A stretch of 64,000 nt of DNA from Stromatinia cepivora (GCA_014898415.1 RCTD01000014.1:930001-994000), one strand, 5' to 3'. Counted from the first letter of the stretch, positions 34,784-48,023 are shown. Numbers and translations are program-made. The notes: generated by a model from the letters alone, not told the origin.

Positions 34784-37571
34784 TTGGAACTTTTGAATGT
34801 GATTCTTCCTCTCAGGCCAAAGAGCCTTATCTTCTGAGAAAGTAAAGTCGTCAAGTCAAATCCTTCCGAATGTTTCGCGAATGTTTCGATGTCGATCTCT
34901 TGTGATGGGTGAAGCCGCCAATAAGTAAGGTCGTTGAGGGTTCAAATATAATGTTGTACAATGATTACACGCGGCATTCGGAAAGTTTTGTTGAAGGGTA
35001 GAAAGAAGGGTAGAAGGATAGAAGGGTAGAAGGGTAAAAGGGTAGGCACAGTAATGCTTTTGATTCCTTGGGTGTATGTACTCGGTCGGTCTGTGTCGCG
35101 GATGAAGTAAATAAAGTTGTAGCAAAGTAAATATTGATTTATTTATCATCAAGAAGGGAAAGAAGTTAAACAAAAAACACAACTAAAACTAAAAATACCA
35201 ATAGCTCTATAAGATAGAAGAAAGATTATCATCAGATCAAAACAACTCGAGTACTCCGTAGACAAGAGAAAACAAATCTTTAATTGATTAATTCTATTAT
35301 TTTATTAACTGGGTAAATATGAATATGAACATCTCATTCCCCCATCTCATCGTAACTTTCCATGCGAATCTCAATATTCCGTACCATTTAATCTTTTAGC
35401 CAGCAAATTATCAAGCTGTAATTTCACCGGTTCCCTTTTTACTCCATAAAAGCGAGTCGACCCAGACCCATGACCCCGGCATAGAAGGAAGCATTTGCAC
35501 ATCATTTTTCATTTTCCCCCCTTGTCTTTTTCCCTTTTGGCTACTCGAGTATTCCATTGGCCGTTCTGAGACCAATTGGAGCCTTTTGCTTCTTAGGTAG
35601 CTTCTCTCCCCAGTTCAGAATCTCCCCCTCCTTCTCGCAACACCTTTCTACCATACTACTCTGTACGGATTATATATCAATTCATCCCATACTGTCATCC
35701 GCCACTTTGATTTCCACAACCTTATCAAATGCTAAACCCATCGATCAGCTGTCAAACCACCACCAAGACATGCCAAACCAAAACCCAGACTCGCGCTAGA
35801 ACGCGGAAGCATGCACTACACTGCATTCACTGACAAACAAAGCCTCAGCTCGTCCACAGTAGTTCTTCAAACCATCCGCTTCAGCATCCTCACATAACCC
35901 CTCTACAGTCCATCCGGCAAGCATCACGACGATCCCCAACGTGGAGGTTTTCTATCAAGCCTATCAAGCGTCTATCTGCCCTATTTCACGCCTTATCCCG
36001 ATCGATGCAAAAGGGCACGGTACCCAAGTTTTCCCAGGTCGATGTTCGAGACCCTGCTGTACATCTCCCCCGTGAAAAATCGTATGATATCTCGATTTCC
36101 TCAATATCTATATCCGTATAAATTGAATCAATCCATGTTTTACTAATCTAGTCTACTCGCCGAGTATATTTACTTTTTCTATCTTCTTCGATCCGTGAGG
36201 CGGTATTGTTTAGTGTCGGTTTAGTGTTGGTCTCGTTGGGTACCTATACTCCGTACTTATTATACTTTGTCATAGCATTCCCCATATAACATATTAACAT
36301 TGCTTGCAATAGTCTACTAGGAAGTCACGGACATTTATTCTCAAATTCAAGGCGAGCCAAACGCGCAATAAGATAATATCAGAAGCTAGCTATTAATTCA
36401 CAAGTTGAATTTGTATATGTTTAAATGAAGTTGGGGAGTAAAGATGAGGGGTTATGGGATGTCCAAGGAGCAGAAGTATCTGATACCATAAAACAAACTG
36501 ATCGCCAATCCTGTTAATCATCTAATCACCAACACCATTTCACTTTGCACAATTCAATACACTTCGATTCACCTTCATAGTAGAGTAGATATATATCCAA
36601 TCAATCAATAAATTCATTTACCACCTATCCTATCCATATACCCATCCCATCCTAATAGCCTATCCTTTCGTTTCGTTCAGTCCCCTATTCACCCACATCT
36701 ATCCCCCATCAAATCCATCAATAACCCACCCATCCACACAAGGCGCTGGCTTCCTAATTACAGACCCCTTAGCCACCCCCCCCCCCTAAAACCCCCATGT
36801 AGAAAAAGAGCAAGAAACTCCCGACTATCGCACCATCCTGATCCCATCAATATCTATTCCATGTCGCATCCAAGCCCATGCAAAATCACAACAGAACGCA
36901 CTCACGCAAGACCATGACTGCAAGCAAACAAGCAGAAGAAACCACACGAACACTCACTCACTCACAACACGAAAAAACGCGCCTATTCCCACTGAGATGA
37001 GGATTTTTTATTCCATTCCATGTCATTCCCAGATCATCATAGTTCATCCCACTTGTTCCATTTGTTGTTTAATTTTTACTCCCTCCTGATATGATTTTCC
37101 CTCGAAACAGAACACCCCATGTGTAGGAAAGAAAAGCAAATACCCATACCAGACCATCGCAAATATCAATTCCCACATCAAGATTCCCCAAATTGTTGTT
37201 TCGCCGTAAATGCCACGAGACAAAAACAAAATAGCAAGATCCATTCCCACCCGTTATTACCATTTGAACATCCGAAAAAAAAAACAGTGAAAAAAGACTC
37301 CTTGTTGCCGCTGACGAGAATCAATTAGACTCCTGCAATATGTGCTGAGAAGCAAAGCATGATAGCGAGGTGGTAAACTCGCTCCCCTCCATCCAGAACC
37401 TGCCTTCCGATAAATTCTGAAAAGGTTCCATACGCCTGCCATGCCAAGCCTATTATCGATATTTCTTTTTGTCCAGTTTCCATCCACCACGCACAAACAT
37501 ATGCAGATAATCAATCATACCGTTTCCCTTCGCGCCTGTTTTCTATGTTCATTCATGATATCGTGCCAAAT
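34784..37571. other. 2.8 kb upstream of SSK1, no gene seen
   Basis: This interval holds the SSK1 promoter and probable long leader, and the 3' end of the next gene. Two TACTCCGTA motifs lie at 35252-35260 and 36247-36255. Frames present are short and C-rich, without family resemblance. Confidence 0.5.
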
Positions 37572-39313
37572 TTATCCCCATACCGAAGCCTGTACACCAA
37601 GATTCTTGTTACCCCAAACACCACTCTTGGATCCCCAACCCAATCCACTTTCAGTCTGTCCTTGTGGGTTGGGATTTGACGAAGCGGAAGTCGTTCTTGC
37701 ATCCTTAGATTCGGTAGTCGAATCATTAGCGGCAAAGCCATAGCTCAATGGTGATGGCAAAGGAGTGGTGGATCGTTTATTCAAAGCTGGGTTAGTAGCT
37801 TGACCACTTGGTCTAGTGCCAATTGGCGCGACGCCGCTGGCGGAAGCCTTACCTCCTTGGCGTGGCGGGGATCCACCAGGGGAGGAAGTCGAAGTTCGAC
37901 TAGACTGCTGAGCAGCAGATTCGAAAAGACTAAAGCTGGTAGGGTTGGACGACGGGGAAGATGTGCTGTTAGCCCGAGATCGTTGTTGACCCGGAGCCTG
38001 TGCGGTTGTAGCTGATTGAGGCTCCGTAGTATTTTGCTGATTTGAGTTTTCGACTTGGCTAGCTTGGGCATTGAAGTGGTCAAAGGCAAGAGGGGAGTGT
38101 CCACGGATAGCACCAGGGGCAGCGTTAAGGTTTTGCGAGGTAGACCCTTGAGTTGTTGGGCGCGGTGTACCATTTTCATCAAAACCGCCATTTTCAGCAT
38201 TGAATGCTGGACCTTCTCCATAAAGAGCACTTCTTTGACGGGCAATCAACTCACGACGTTCTTCCTCGCTCATACCGCTTCCTGGGCTTGCGATACGGTC
38301 TGGCTTGCCACCCAAGATCTCAGCTGTGACGCCTTATTTCAGTCAGTAAATGTGCAGAATAAGATGTCAAAAATAAATGATAAAGATGTCGTTTTTTTTT
38401 CATTTCACACAGAACAATTGTAGGCGAGACGAAAAAAAGTCATGTACAGAATTTTGACTGATATGAACGAACCGCTGGGTAAGAGCCGCTGGGTACAGGG
38501 TATTTGACAAATAAGATTTTTATACAGCAGAAGAGGGTGGCCTACTTCGATTATACTGCTGCTCTTGATGATAGTTGCGCAGTTCTCTCTCACGCTGAGC
38601 CGCCATTCTCCTCTTCGCCTGCATCACTTGTTCGGCTTCATTTGCGCCTCTCGAAGGTTGGTGTCGCTGGCTCGCATAGAAGTTCTGGAGATTGGATCCC
38701 GAGAAAGACCGAGCATCACCGCCGAAATCGCTAACCGAATGATGTCTTGGAGGACCAGCAGTCATTCGAGGGTCTAGAATCAACAGGTTAGAGCCAGAGA
38801 ATTTTAAGTTGTCCTATAAAAGTGAAGCGTACCAAATTGTTCCGGGAAGGTTCTTGAAGGACCAACCATTGGCATGGAATCGCGACGACCACCAGCTGGT
38901 AGGTTGAACATCTTTCCGCTCTTGACTAAGTTGTCAATGGCACGGTCGACTTCTGTATATGATTTCATCAGCTTCTTGATCATGATAATTCCAGCACGGC
39001 TATCATCAAGGCCATATGATAAAATCGTTCCCGTCGTAACCCAAACACCAAACTTTATCCTGCGCAGGGCAAAACCCCAAATGATCAATCACTATGACCA
39101 GTATATTTCATTGAACGTACCCTCGATTTGTGTGCTGAATGCAGTGGAGTCCTCGCGCGGAGCAACTGAGTTGGCACCTGTAACACTCGGTCAATTGACA
39201 CCCTGGCGATAACATCAAGAATTTCTAAACATACCAGAACGAGCTGGCGGGGTTTGTTGCTCCCAAGATGGTTGTCCAGCGGCCGACCATTGCTGATTAT
39301 CGTAATAAGACAT
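37572..39313 (-). CDS. Five-exon low-complexity protein of unknown function
   Basis: Exons 39235-39313, 39121-39177, 38833-38952, 38546-38773 and 37572-38332 are joined in frame (1245 nt) to give 414 residues. The start is MSYYDNQQWSAAGQPSWEQQ. A short helical segment, EEVDRAIDNLVKSGKMF, spans intron 2. Next come RRDSMPMVG, a helix rich in Gln/Arg/Glu (AEQVMQAKRRMAAQRERELR), and across intron 4 QYNRSVTAEILGGK, then MSEEERRELIARQRSALYG. The last 200 residues are Ser/Pro/Gln/Asn-rich and end in Gly/Trp repeats (GLGWGSKSGVWGNK). The architecture suggests a cytosolic scaffold or RNA-associated protein, but I do not recognise a named family. Intron 4 (213 bp) is long; reading into it ends after a few residues. 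Confidence 0.78.
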
Positions 39314-42300
39314 ATTTGATAGAGCGTCGATTCAAAAAGATGCTTCGAAAGAACTGAAGCCTGCAGTGGTGGTCGATCTGATTGAAAGGAACGTATACGA
39401 CTAAAATTGTCGTGGGGATGGAAATTCTATACAAAGTTTTGCACAATTAGTAATGATCGAATGAAGGGAACATCAATATTCCTCTGTATATTGTACTTTG
39501 AGGCAAAAGTCCTCGAAGATTGGAGCGCATACAGAAAAAGATTTATTATGTATGTAGCCGAGGAGTGAAAATTGATATTGCAATAGCAGCGAAAGCGGCG
39601 TGTGGATGTTTTGGAGGAGGGGGAAAGAAAAAGCGAAGTAAAGAGAAAATTTGTCTCACTAACGTAACTACTTTTTTTTTTTAAAGGAAAAAAGTCTAAC
39701 ACTCACCAAAGTGAAATCCAGTAACAACAATACAAACACTACCTTTTGGAATAAAAAACAAAAAGTATTTCCAGTCAGAGAAAGGAACGACCCAAACTAC
39801 TCCTAATAACAAATCGGTATATATAATTTGATAAGTTGTAAATCTAATGAATATTGTTAATCCTTTTGTTGATGTCGAGAAAGAGAGTTTCAAAATCGTT
39901 GTTTGTTAAGTAGGTAGGTGACGATAATGAAAAGAGGGAAAGAAAAGAAAAAGGATGGAAAGAGATTAATCGATTAATCTTTTTTTCTTTGGTGGATGTA
40001 CGATACCAGTACTCAGGTAGGTAAATAGGTAAATAGGTTTAACGGATAGTAATGAGTACGTACCTAGACAGTCAATAAAATGGGATTTGGAATTTGAAAT
40101 CATTAGGGTACGTACAAGAATAACGGTTTATCGATCGTAATTGAACTGGGTAAGAGAGAGAGAAAAAAAAAGGTAGCCAAGAAAAGATTTATTACTGGTA
40201 ACACACTTTTTACGGAGTAGATGGATCTTCCACGTTTCCCTTTTTTTCCAGTTGGTCAATGAATGGGTCAGTGTTCCTTCAACTAACTGCTTCTCTTTCT
40301 ATGGTCACTTGGTGGGCAGCCGGTGGTTCAATCAAAAATGGCGAATGGCGAATGGCGAATGGCGAATGGCGAATGGGAATGGTTACTCTTTTCGGTGCTA
40401 AGGGCCGGTATGAAGGTGTGAGGAAATCGAGGATGGTCCCGGGTTTCCAATTTCTTACTACTAGTGAAATCTCTTTTGGTAGATCCGTGAGTTTGTAGTG
40501 GTGGAAATCTTGTGACAATTTTATTATTTCGCGTGGTGGTGCAGTAGTGTGTACACTGTATTTTTATGAGGAAGTGGATGCGTATTTTGCTGACAAGGAA
40601 GGGGGAGAAAGAGGGAAAATGAGAAAGAGGGATGATGATCTTTTCACCAGTAGGATTGTATAGAGTTATATTCGATGCAGATAATCATACATGTCTTCTT
40701 CATGGCGCTGTTGAGGATGGATATGTGGCTGGATGATTTTGTCTATAGAGCTATACATGTTATCTATATCTCTCCTATCTTCTTCCTTTTCTTCCTTTGT
40801 TGCAAAATCATCTTCTTTTGGTGTCCTAATATATACATCGTTAAGTCAATGGTTAATTCTTGCAGTCACGGTCTACAGGAAGAGGGACAGCTAGAGAACC
40901 CGTTTGCTCCATACATTTCCTCCTAAGTATTATCGTTGTGTCAGTGCTTCCTTCCTAACTATTTGTAGAACTAGTTTTATATAAAAAAGTACCAAATTGC
41001 TATTCTCCGTAATGTAAGAACTAGGTATATTAGGTCATCAAAATGTTTTATCTACTTTCCTCTTTCATCCTTCATCTCACATTCATTTCCTTTATCTTGT
41101 TCCTGTTCTTGACCCCTTTCGAAATAGATATCGGTACGTGGATATGGGATGTTGATGTTGATATGGAGATACGGAAAAGGAGAGTTGTATCATCACCTGG
41201 CATGATAGAATTTTGATTTATTTTGGTCATTGTACTCATCAAACGAATCAGATCAAGGATAAGACGGGAATGGTGATACCAAACATTATCCCCTCGTCCC
41301 TCTTTACATGTAGATAGATGGGTTTCTGCAGGAAAACCCGTTGATAAGGATTACTATGACCGACCTTGACCCTCCATCTTCCATATGCAAGGCTGATTAT
41401 TCATTTATTCAAGGTTTACGGTAGTGACAATGTATCACTGTGTTCATCCTGAGATGGAATTTCTATTCAGCCTCATCACTGGAAGTTCTAGATGTTGTTC
41501 CATCCTCTTCCTAGACATTCATCGCATTTACCTCAAAACTGATGAGTCCGTCGTCGGAGCTTCAACATTTATTGATTGATTGATTGATGCTAACACACCT
41601 CCCTCTTCGATCTTCGCTGCTCGGCCCTGATATTTTTAAAATGACCTCCACAAATCTACACGGACACGACAGACCATTTAAAAGTGTGTCAAATTCGTTA
41701 TTTAGCAATAGCTTCTTTCGCTACCCCTCTTCTGTTTCTCCACCATCCTCTGGGTCTCCAAGAGTTCCCACTCTTCAATCAAACAACCTAGCCTAACGGA
41801 TCACACCTGGACCGAACGATAACCCACTGAAGTGTGCATGTTATTTCTCTGATTTCATATCGTACCAGAAAACTATCTTGAACCCTCGGGTCTTACCTGA
41901 CGAACAATACTCATAGAAGAAAACGTTTGTTCTCTCACCTTCCATTCTTCATCAAAATACCTATCCAATGCATCCATCGGATCACTCCACCACAAATTCC
42001 AATGCACGTGCAACAAAACGGCGGAATCCAATTTCTCTGAGCGCGATATGCGGCCGATCCTTGTATATTCTATTTTCTAAATGATAGATGCCAGTGATCA
42101 AGCCACAGACGACAACCTCTGAATAAGTCTCGGGGTTTTCTGGCTGAAGTTTATCTGATCCCGAGGTTTCTCGTAGGGTTGTGAGGAAGAGGGAGAATCA
42201 GGTTCAACCCCTTTCATTTTTACCCCCTATCTATCCAAGATGACGGATGAGATGAAATCCTTTAGTGAGAAACATTTACATAGTAGGTATCAAACATACA

Positions 42301-43792
42301 TTTGGAGGAACTATTCATCCTCCAACCCAATTTCCAGAAAGAATAAAATAAAAATATCTATTCCTTCCTTATCGTACACAACACCACACTCTGTTCCTCA
42401 ATTGCATTGCTGCTTTAGTCAAACATGTCCGAACGCTATAGGCTGGATATAAGATTGTTTCCAAAAAAGCTTCATGATCACCTGGCAATCATGCAGTGCC
42501 GCTAGAAAATCCTGCCAAAAAGACCACAAGGGACAAACAAAAGATTGCCCAACGAACCGCAAAATATATGCATCCCGCATCTACAATCACACCTAACCCA
42601 ATACCGGTTCCTTCATGCAGTGCACGCCACGAATCTGCAATATTCAACAAATTCACCCCACCATTGGTGCAGATGAATTGTTTTGGTACCGTTGTACTGA
42701 GTAGGGAAACCTTTGATACGACATTGCCCTCCTTCACACAGCTTTCCCCACAGGAAATTGTAGTCACACTTTTGCTATTTATATAAAAGATATTTCTAAC
42801 CGCTAGATCGGAAGGGAATAGGATACAGATAAGTGAAGCTATTATCGGTATTATGGACAATCGACGATGAGGGAAGTTTCATACTGTGCAGCTTGTATGT
42901 CCTCGGGATACCTTTACGGAAAAAGTACGGCCTGTATATCAGATTACATTAGAGATATGACAGCTCCAGTACAAAAGCATAAGAGTTTTCATCTCGAATA
43001 GAAATATCAATATTGAGGTTTTCGGATTTATTCCGCGATTACTGCCAGCAAGGTACATTTGCTACAATGGATACTATCTACTATCTACAATCCATCTCCC
43101 ACCAGTTCATCACTTCTTATCATCACGAGGAAACTCAAATCTTCACTTATCAGGCTGTTTACCCCACTATGAGCTGTTTGTTATTTGCCGTCAGCGGGGT
43201 TCACATACAATGAATGAATCTCGTTATTTCTCAAAGTCTCATTTTTCCTAGTTCTCCTCGGGCTGATTTTTGAAGAGGGCCGGGTTCAAGCGTCTACCGA
43301 ATATACATTGATTTTGGAAATATATCAATACCTACCACCAGAGATTTTCGGTTGAACGAGGCTGCAATTTCCCATTGCATCTTGAGAGCCTGGTCGAACA
43401 GAGTATCCGAGGTAACATGGCTTGGGGATGACTCTTCCATGAAGAGATCAATGATGTTGAACATCTATCCCATTTCAATCTCCCTGGGTTACAAAATGCA
43501 TAGCAGTAGCTTGAATGAGACGATGTATGGAGTATTGCAAAGTCATTCCCATTGCTATAGGTTACTTCTCAACTAATCCATAACGCACTAGTGTGCGAAT
43601 ACTCCGCCAAATTCTACAGAACAAATTCTGCATGAACGGATGTGTGCAGGACTTCTGCTGGGAACTCTTACCTCGAAATACTGGTTTCCACGGGGAAGAC
43701 TGTTAGATACCCGTTAATCAGCTCTAGAATCCGATCGGGACCGGCAAAGGAAAAGAAAAGAAAAGCAAGAGAATGAGCGTCGACCTATCCAA
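39314..43792. other. 4.5 kb without a confident gene
   Basis: Contains the promoter of the five-exon gene, a TACGGAGTA motif (40211-40219) and a heptamer repeat (40337-40371). A minus frame at 42489-42860 (123 residues, hydrophobic at both ends, four or more Cys) lacks an ATG at its 5' end. A few other frames of 60-80 residues show no domain. Confidence 0.4.
40337..40371. repeat. (AATGGCG)5 heptamer repeat
   Basis: Five perfect 7-bp units lie upstream of the five-exon gene, with an imperfect sixth copy following. Confidence 0.9.
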
Positions 43793-44039
43793 TCATGATA
43801 AAGATATTTTCAAGCCATCGGAGAGGTTGCGGCTATATCCTAAGCTTGCAAATCCTGTTGTATCTTTAAATATTTGTTTTTCATGCTCTTTATCTTTCGG
43901 TGGTTGTAGAAGCTCTGCAGTACTGCATTGTGTTTCTCTCATAAATCCTCGGATTTGTTTCGATCCGAGAAAGAGCTGAATCACATAGCTTCTTTGTTGG
44001 CGATTTGCTGCTTGCTTTTTTCTTTCATTATTTGTGTCT

Positions 44040-45110
44040 ACATCATTGTCCGCTGCTACCCGGATAATAATTTGTCGGTCTGATTATTGCAAGGCAATGG
44101 ATGTTTTTCCCACTCCTCAGGTCCCATGAAGTGAAAGGAGCTTCGTGGTTTGAACGCTCCTCTCTATAGACAGCTCATCTCGATAAAACTTTAGCTCAGC
44201 ATCTTTGGCAGAAAAGTTTGGGTTGTGTGGTAAAGGTATCATGTCGCAGGGCAGTTTTGTAGACGCTGTTGTAGATGATTGTCCAGTTGTCGAGCCTAGC
44301 AGCCTTTTGATCTCCTTATGTCTGGTCCCGTCAAGTTCCATTTTCACCGCGTAAGATTCAGTGTCAACAATTCGACTTTGTCGATCAATTCGGAGCAGTC
44401 TGCTTTGCAAAGTAACGTTGTAATTGTTCCACAAGGATCAGAACAACTTTTCTGCTTTGCTGTTAGCTGGTAAACAGTGCACGACTGTGTCTTCATCACC
44501 CACTCATGGGATTGTTTCTCAAAAACTTCACTGTGTCAATGCAAAACTGCACCACTGACTCGTAAACATCTACAAGAGCATTGTTTAGGCGTTGAGATTC
44601 AGGCAGTAAGTTCCGATACAATTCGAACCTTAGTAATATCTGCCCCATATCTGCCATGCCAGCGATTACTTTTTCCAGCGCCCCTGAAAGTCTGAGCGAA
44701 AGCTACACACAAGTGCTTTAGCCACTTTAAATTTGGCATTGATGGAGAGGGAAAAGGCATACTTCAAGGATGAGCTTGATTCCTCCCCAGCAGGGGGCAG
44801 CAATATGAAGGTTGACTTGGATACTAATATCAATCACCCTATCAAATGACTGAAGATTTAGTAAAATTGATTCAATTCTACCGAATGCTCTAGTGACAGC
44901 TCTTTGCTTGTAGATCTTTTGCGGACCACCGATGTCAACATTGATCTGCTCGTAAATTTCTGTTTTCAATAATCTTGAGAAGTCCTTCTTTGACACTTGG
45001 CCTTCACACCTGTCGAAAGCTACTTTCCAGTTGTCAGTAATGTTAGAGGTAGTTCTCGACTGAGTGGTCGAATTTTTCAGCGTTTGGAAATATCGTAACC
45101 ATCATCAGGA
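44040..45110 (-). pseudogene. Degenerate STAND (NLR-like) NTPase gene fragment
   Basis: Read on the minus strand, the N-terminal effector-side domain common in fungal STAND NTPases is recognisable. It includes NWKVAFDRCEG, AVTRAFGRIESILLNLQSFD and AAPCWGGIKLILEV. After a probable intron come ALEKVIAGMADMGQILLRF and SVVQFCIDTVKFLRN, then SLWNNYNVTLQSRLL. The nucleotide-binding part begins KLLSLHG, and its P-loop reads GT-stop-GVGKTSIALQ followed by another stop; a little further on lies IIRVAADND. At least three in-frame stops (before SLWNNYN, inside the P-loop, after IALQ) and the lack of any repeat domain downstream mark it as dead. Such genes act in fungal self/non-self recognition. The family call rests on motif order. 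Confidence 0.65.
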
Positions 45111-46193
45111 CTACCATTCAGTTCTTTTTAAGGCGTATCGTAATAAATCCCAAGATGGGTGTCTCTAATTTATCTAAGAAGATCACCAGCCAACAACCCT
45201 ATTGGCAGTTTGTACTGAGCTTGATATCAAAGATGATTTATTAGTAGGTTCGTTTCCTGTTGATCAAATTTGCAGTCGAAAATATCTCATACCATGTATG
45301 AAATTCTGAAGATTGGGTCTGGGGGGGGAACAAGGGAAGGCTTGGGGAGGTAGTAGGCTAGCCGCAATCATAGGATGCTGTGTATTATCCCGCGTTGCAT
45401 GTGTCAGCTTCTTTGGATTGGATATGCCTATTATCCTTGCGTATTATTACTATAGTTCTGGAAATATCGTCTGCGTTTATTGCTCATTACCCTTGCAGCC
45501 TCGAAGTATTTGGTCAAATTTCGAAAGAATGCCTCACATAAAGTTATATCTCTACTATTTGAAACCAGATCCCAAAGTGGAATTCTGAAAAACCATTTAC
45601 ACTCATTGCGGATATCAGCAAGATCAAAGGTGCATCATCTACAAATATAGTGAAAGAAGCCATCGAAAACGTTCAAGTCAGGAACTTCCGCGAGGCGATG
45701 CAAATGAGCTTGGACAAGCAGGGTTTGGAAGTTGTAGGCTGAGGCCTGCAGTTCAGACTTGAATTTCGGGGATGAGGGGTGGGTTCGAACCTTTTAGTAT
45801 CCATCAGCTTGTGAAATAGTGAGAGCTAGATTAAGTGCCAGGGAAGTCAAGGTATATCAGTACAAGATATGTATTAGCTGCTTATTGAAACGCACAAGAG
45901 CATGAAATAATTAGTTGACTGTACATAAAAGTTGTGATATAAGGAACCCGGGGTTTGGGGATATGCGTCTGAGGCCCTGATGGATACGACCTATCGACTC
46001 CTCAGGTCCACGCCGGTTTGTGTCCTATGGATAGTTTCGAGAGATGAATATTTGCCCTAACCGTTGGAAAATATAACCCCTAAACACGCCCGGGTATTAT
46101 TCACAGAGACTTGGCCTGAAGAAGCCGACCGCCTCGATTCCGAAAGAGTTACAGTATTGAAATTAGTTGCGAATCAATCCAGGCATAATGAAC
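45111..46193. other. Intergenic between two broken genes; one possible orphan exon
   Basis: A plus-strand frame at 45562-45753 (KPFTLIADISKIKG, NVQVRNFREAMQMSLDKQG) has coding-like composition and a stop, and could be the last exon of a lost gene. No upstream exons were found. Confidence 0.3.
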
Positions 46194-48023
46194 CTACTTG
46201 CCCCCCATGCCTCTTAATTCTGTCCTTGGCAACACTATTGGTGATCTCTGAGATGCAATCTTTGTCAGCTGTTCAAAGGAGTATGCAAGACCAATGAGTT
46301 TTGCTTCGGAAAAAGCTGTCCCGATAAAGCAAAGACCAAAACTATACTTTTTTAGTAAAAGTCAAGGTAATGCGAATAAAGCTAATAAGGAGTATAAATT
46401 TGGAGCTACTTACGGTACATTTGGGGCTTCGTCAATAAGATCTTTTCTCGGATTTTTCGTGACAGGGGTATCGTTGGGCAGGAATCCCATCGGTGCGGTA
46501 ATGACCGCATAACCTACAAAGCCGGGAACATCGGAGCAAATAACAGATGGGAGGATGAGAGCATCGGCATCCGCTGCTTTCAATGCACCATCAATACCAC
46601 CTTCACCTCCTAGAAACTCCATTTCCTTCAATGCACTCAAAACCTCCGGTGAGTCAAGGTCGGGAGCAGCTGCCGCTTTCTCCAGGTTAACAATGATTTA
46701 TATCGCTCATCACCGCAATCAATAGTCGGGCCAGCAGAATACAAATTCGACATAACACAATACTTTAAAAATCTTCCAACAAATCCACACAACATCCACA
46801 ACATTGACGATATAATTGCATGTTCGAAATCACATCCCAAAGAAGAGTTTCCTTCCCGAGATATCATATTTTGAATAATTAGCATTGTCAATGATTGTAG
46901 CACCGTTTCTTCGTAGTAATAGGACCGCATCTTCGAATGCCCGCATAATGGCTGTAGTGTTAATACTAGATCCTATAGGATTTTTCAAACCATTCCGAGG
47001 GATGCCTATTCGGCTATTGCGCAAAGCCTTGGTATCGCAAGATGCAAGGTAATTAGGATAATGTTTGAATGGTATGTTTTTCGTCAGAGGATTCGATTCG
47101 CTTCGTCCGACCATAAAATTCAGGAGTAACGCAGCATCTCTGACTGTTGAGGTCATCGGACCAAGTGACCCTCGCCGCTCAGATCTGGTGACATTGTCCT
47201 TAGCCACAAGAGCAGCAGTGGGCTTGATGCTCACGATGTTACTTTTCATTGCGGCACAAGTAATGCTTCCTACTGTCTAAGCTTCAAGTTAGTAGAAGTC
47301 ACCTGGCACTCACCCACAGAAACATTATACATGGCACTTACCTCTGCTCCTAAGGCTGCAGCTGCTAAACCCATCGCCATTGAAGTCGCAGAGCCACTGC
47401 TACTACCACAAGGATCCTGCCCCTTAACGTATACCCCATATGTTTGCCCACCCCAAGAACTCCATCCATTCGAAGAATTAATTGATCGGGCGTTTCCCCA
47501 CTGAGACATATTCGTCTTCCCAAGAATTATCGCACCCGCATCTCGTAATTTTGAGATAACGGACGCCTCAGTCTTTGTTTTTGCTCCTTCCAAACAATAA
47601 GAACCAGCGGTATTATTCATTCCATGAGCGCTGATTGAATCTTTAACTAGAATTGGAATACCATGGAGAGAACTACGAAACTGGTTATTAGCCAACTCTG
47701 AGCATACTGCCATGACAAGCAAGTTAATACCTCCGAGGCCCAGATATCTTTCTTTCCTGGTCAAGGCGTCGTGCAATCATCAGAGCTTCGGGGTTTGTTT
47801 CAACCACAGCGTGAGTCTCATTATTGACTTCAGAGATTCGGGCGAGGTAGGTGCGAACTAGATGTTCTGATGTCAATGTGCCGTCGCTTAAATGTTGTTG
47901 GAGAGTTTCGATAGAGGCATCACGAATAAGCGGTAACCATTGTACAGATGATCGGTACCACGAATAGATAACAATGGGAATTAAGATGATGAGGCCTAGG
48001 CGGATTGGTGAAATATGTATCAT
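46194..48023 (-). pseudogene. Amidase-signature enzyme gene broken by an internal inversion
   Basis: Exons 47731-48023, 47342-47672, 46414-47276 and 46194-46341 total 1635 nt (544 codons plus stop), with three introns of 58-72 bp that splice in frame. A signal-anchor-like start (LGLIILIPIVIY) is followed by the amidase core. The full triad is present: Lys108 in GIPILVKDS, Ser188 in CGSSSGSA and Ser212 in VGSITCAA, with the usual 24-residue Ser-Ser spacing. The frame proceeds normally to NGATIIDNANYS, then enters nonsense and stops. The missing segment (AEYKFDITQYF, TNPHNIHNIDDII, HPKEEFPSRD) is present on the plus strand at 46685-46872. Beyond it the minus strand resumes correctly: MEFLGGEGGIDGAL, APMGFLPNDTPV, and a last exon with GTAFSEAKLIGLAYSFEQ. 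As the sequence stands it is non-functional; otherwise it looks undamaged. Substrate unknown. Confidence 0.88.
46685..46872 (+). other. 188-bp inverted block inside the amidase gene
   Basis: The plus strand of this block encodes the amidase segment absent from the minus-strand frame. Reversing exactly these bases joins codons cleanly at both edges (TC plus G giving Ser; T plus TG giving Leu) without changing exon length. Edge positions could shift by a base or two. Confidence 0.85.

Noticed and set aside
42489..42860. 123-residue minus frame with hydrophobic ends, like a small GPI-type secreted protein
   Set aside because: The frame opens with TTG and has no internal ATG or plausible upstream exon, so it is not a supportable gene.
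46683..46891. Short TTRACAATG inverted pair as the cause of the amidase inversion
   Set aside because: Recombination at those copies would place the right edge beyond the conserved NANYS residues, which the frame shows are outside the inverted block. It is too short and misplaced.
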